From assembly GCF_015645385.1 (NCBI RefSeq), contig NZ_JADOET010000002.1, forward strand, positions 186,001-250,000: a stretch of DNA of 64,000 nucleotides, given 5' to 3'. This stretch comes from Winogradskyella marina. GTDB lineage: Bacteria; Bacteroidota; Bacteroidia; Flavobacteriales; Flavobacteriaceae. Of the stretch, positions 63,002-64,000 are shown one piece after another (the first letter of the stretch is position 1; each line of letters starts with the position of its first letter). The position numbers were made by a program, and so were the translations under genes. The notes under the pieces are model-generated. The model did not search any database. It was not told the origin of the DNA and saw only the letters and a list, made by a program, of their open reading frames with translations.

Positions 63002-64000
63002 TTATAATGCTATGTTTTGTTTTCCCCCAACAAGCGAAACTGATTGTCCTTGCCATTTAAATTCACCTGTAAGATCTTCTGGCATTGAAATCTCTGCATT
63101 TATATTATTGTCATTTTTTGAATAGCGAATTGTGATCATACCTTGAGGATGCGGAAATTCGACATTAAGTGTTTTTAATTGTCCCAAATTTGGTTCTATT
63201 ACAACCGACTTAAATGAGTGTTCTCCAGGATAAATTCCGGCAACAGTATGAAGAAAATCGAAGTTGGGACTCGAGCTCCACGCATGACATTCTGAACGCG
63301 GATTAATATCCGTTTCTCCATAGGTCGTCATGCCATCATCAATCATACCTCTCCAAGATCCTAATAAATCGAAATATAAATCTCCTAAACCTACCTTTTG
63401 AAGCGCTCTAAAGAGGTAAAATTTAAAATATATTGTAGCTTGAAAAAGCGTCTCGTCTTCAAGTACTTTTTTCATTATGTCAGATTGAACATCTTGTTTA
63501 AATGTATCGGTTAATATCCCTAAGATGTTCGTGTGCTGCGAGAATTCTTTTTTATCTGGTGTTTCGGCAATAAGTCCCTTTTTTGTATCAAAACAGTGTT
63601 CTAAAACGGACTTTTTAATACGTTTAGACAGTTTTTGATACGAATCGACTTCATGTTCTAAATTAAAATAACGGAATACGGCTTGCGCATGATCTAAGGT
63701 TTTTACAAACTGCAAGGCAATATTTGCTGAATAACCATCGTCTGCACCTTGCGGAATGCCACTTGGAAAATCAATTGTCCAATCGGTAAAATTCCACCAT
63801 TTTAAATTGGTAAGCATACCTGTTTCATCAACACGAGAGGCAAACCAATCGATTACCGATTTAATTCCAGGTATGAATGGACGTAAAAATTCAGGATCAT
63901 TTCTATACATGAAATAATCATAAATCATATCGACCCAAATCAATGAAAAAGGTGGTATAATTTGAATTATGTTTGATGGATATCGACTTTGGGTTAACCC
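63002..64000 (-). CDS. Alpha-L-rhamnosidase (GH78-type), C-terminal part
   Basis: The reading frame continues to the window edge, so the N-terminus is missing. Reading from the edge, GLTQSRYPSNIIQIIPPFSL then IWVDMIYDYFMYRND is the (alpha/alpha)6 domain of GH78-like rhamnosidases, followed by WFASRVDETGMLTNLKWWNF. TWGETDIN-type and SECHAWSSSPNFDFLH blocks and a C-terminal beta domain (IYPGEHSFKSVVIEPNLGQL) complete the fold. It cleaves terminal alpha-L-rhamnose. The stop is 19 bases before the GH94-like gene, so they form one operon. The TTG at 63943 is internal and not the start. Confidence 0.87.
   Translation of the reverse strand, partial: GLTQSRYPSNIIQIIPPFSLIWVDMIYDYFMYRNDPEFLRPFIPGIKSVIDWFASRVDETGMLTNLKWWNFTDWTIDFPSGIPQGADDGYSANIALQFVKTLDHAQAVFRYFNLEHEVDSYQKLSKRIKKSVLEHCFDTKKGLIAETPDKKEFSQHTNILGILTDTFKQDVQSDIMKKVLEDETLFQATIYFKFYLFRALQKVGLGDLYFDLLGSWRGMIDDGMTTYGETDINPRSECHAWSSSPNFDFLHTVAGIYPGEHSFKSVVIEPNLGQLKTLNVEFPHPQGMITIRYSKNDNNINAEISMPEDLTGEFKWQGQSVSLVGGKQNIAL

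Noticed and set aside
63002..63943. Complete short rhamnosidase starting at 63943
   Set aside because: The codon there is TTG and the conserved frame continues upstream to the window edge, so the gene is truncated by the window.

Overview
The window looks like a chromosomal segment of a marine-type Flavobacteriaceae (Bacteroidota). The DNA is AT-rich, most surface proteins are lipoproteins, there is a SusC/SusD pair, several promoters match the Bacteroidota -7 element TAnnTTTG, and housekeeping genes (lepA, dusB, rbfA, methylmalonyl-CoA epimerase) read like flavobacterial orthologues. Identifications come from reading motifs by eye and remembered family features; no database search was possible.

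Region 1 (1-16374) is core chromosome. It holds the start of an M1-type peptidase lipoprotein, a subtilase with a large insertion, an MBL-fold hydrolase, a DUF202 protein next to a cation/proton antiporter, lepA, an outer-membrane beta-barrel receptor, a TolB-like propeller lipoprotein, an M28-PDZ peptidase, dusB, a LolC/E-like permease with rbfA, and a methylmalonyl-CoA epimerase. A 500-base gene-free stretch (13.6-14.1 kb) contains degenerate 116-bp repeats.

Region 2 (about 16407-38583) is a 22-kb integrative island in a tRNA gene with anticodon CAT. The tRNA is intact on the left and its 3' part is duplicated on the right. The left end carries an excisionase-like HTH protein, a DUF3987 protein, a tyrosine recombinase, a RecA-like ATPase and a DUF3871 protein. 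The middle is a DNA phosphorothioation locus: dndC-dndD-dndE on the + strand, facing a minus-strand block. That block encodes a DUF262/DUF1524 GmrSD/SspE-like nuclease, a 161-aa protein, an SMC-like ATPase with a CxxC hook, a 75-aa protein and a PLD-nuclease/SF2-helicase fusion. No dndA, dndB or classical dndFGH is visible. The block is best read as modification genes plus a non-canonical restriction module, and it is the most interesting part of the window. The right end has a RadC-like protein, an XRE regulator with paired operators and several small cargo genes. No relaxase or conjugation genes are present.

Region 3 (38.7-64 kb) is a polysaccharide/uronate utilisation locus. A LacI regulator and a TRAP transporter (dctPQM) diverge from kduI-kduD-DUF4861 across a 34-bp perfect palindrome. 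An AraC regulator diverges from an operon encoding a desaturase-Rieske-reductase fusion, a creatininase-family protein and an aldo/keto reductase. A minus-strand PUL follows: GH78 (cut by the window edge), GH94-like phosphorylase, GPH symporter, GH88 unsaturated glucuronyl hydrolase, SusC, SusD and a SusE-position lipoprotein. Together these suggest uptake of an oligosaccharide made by a lyase and containing rhamnose, glucose and uronic acid. GH88 would release the unsaturated uronate, and KduI/KduD would pass it to 2-keto-3-deoxygluconate. The lyase itself is not in the window.
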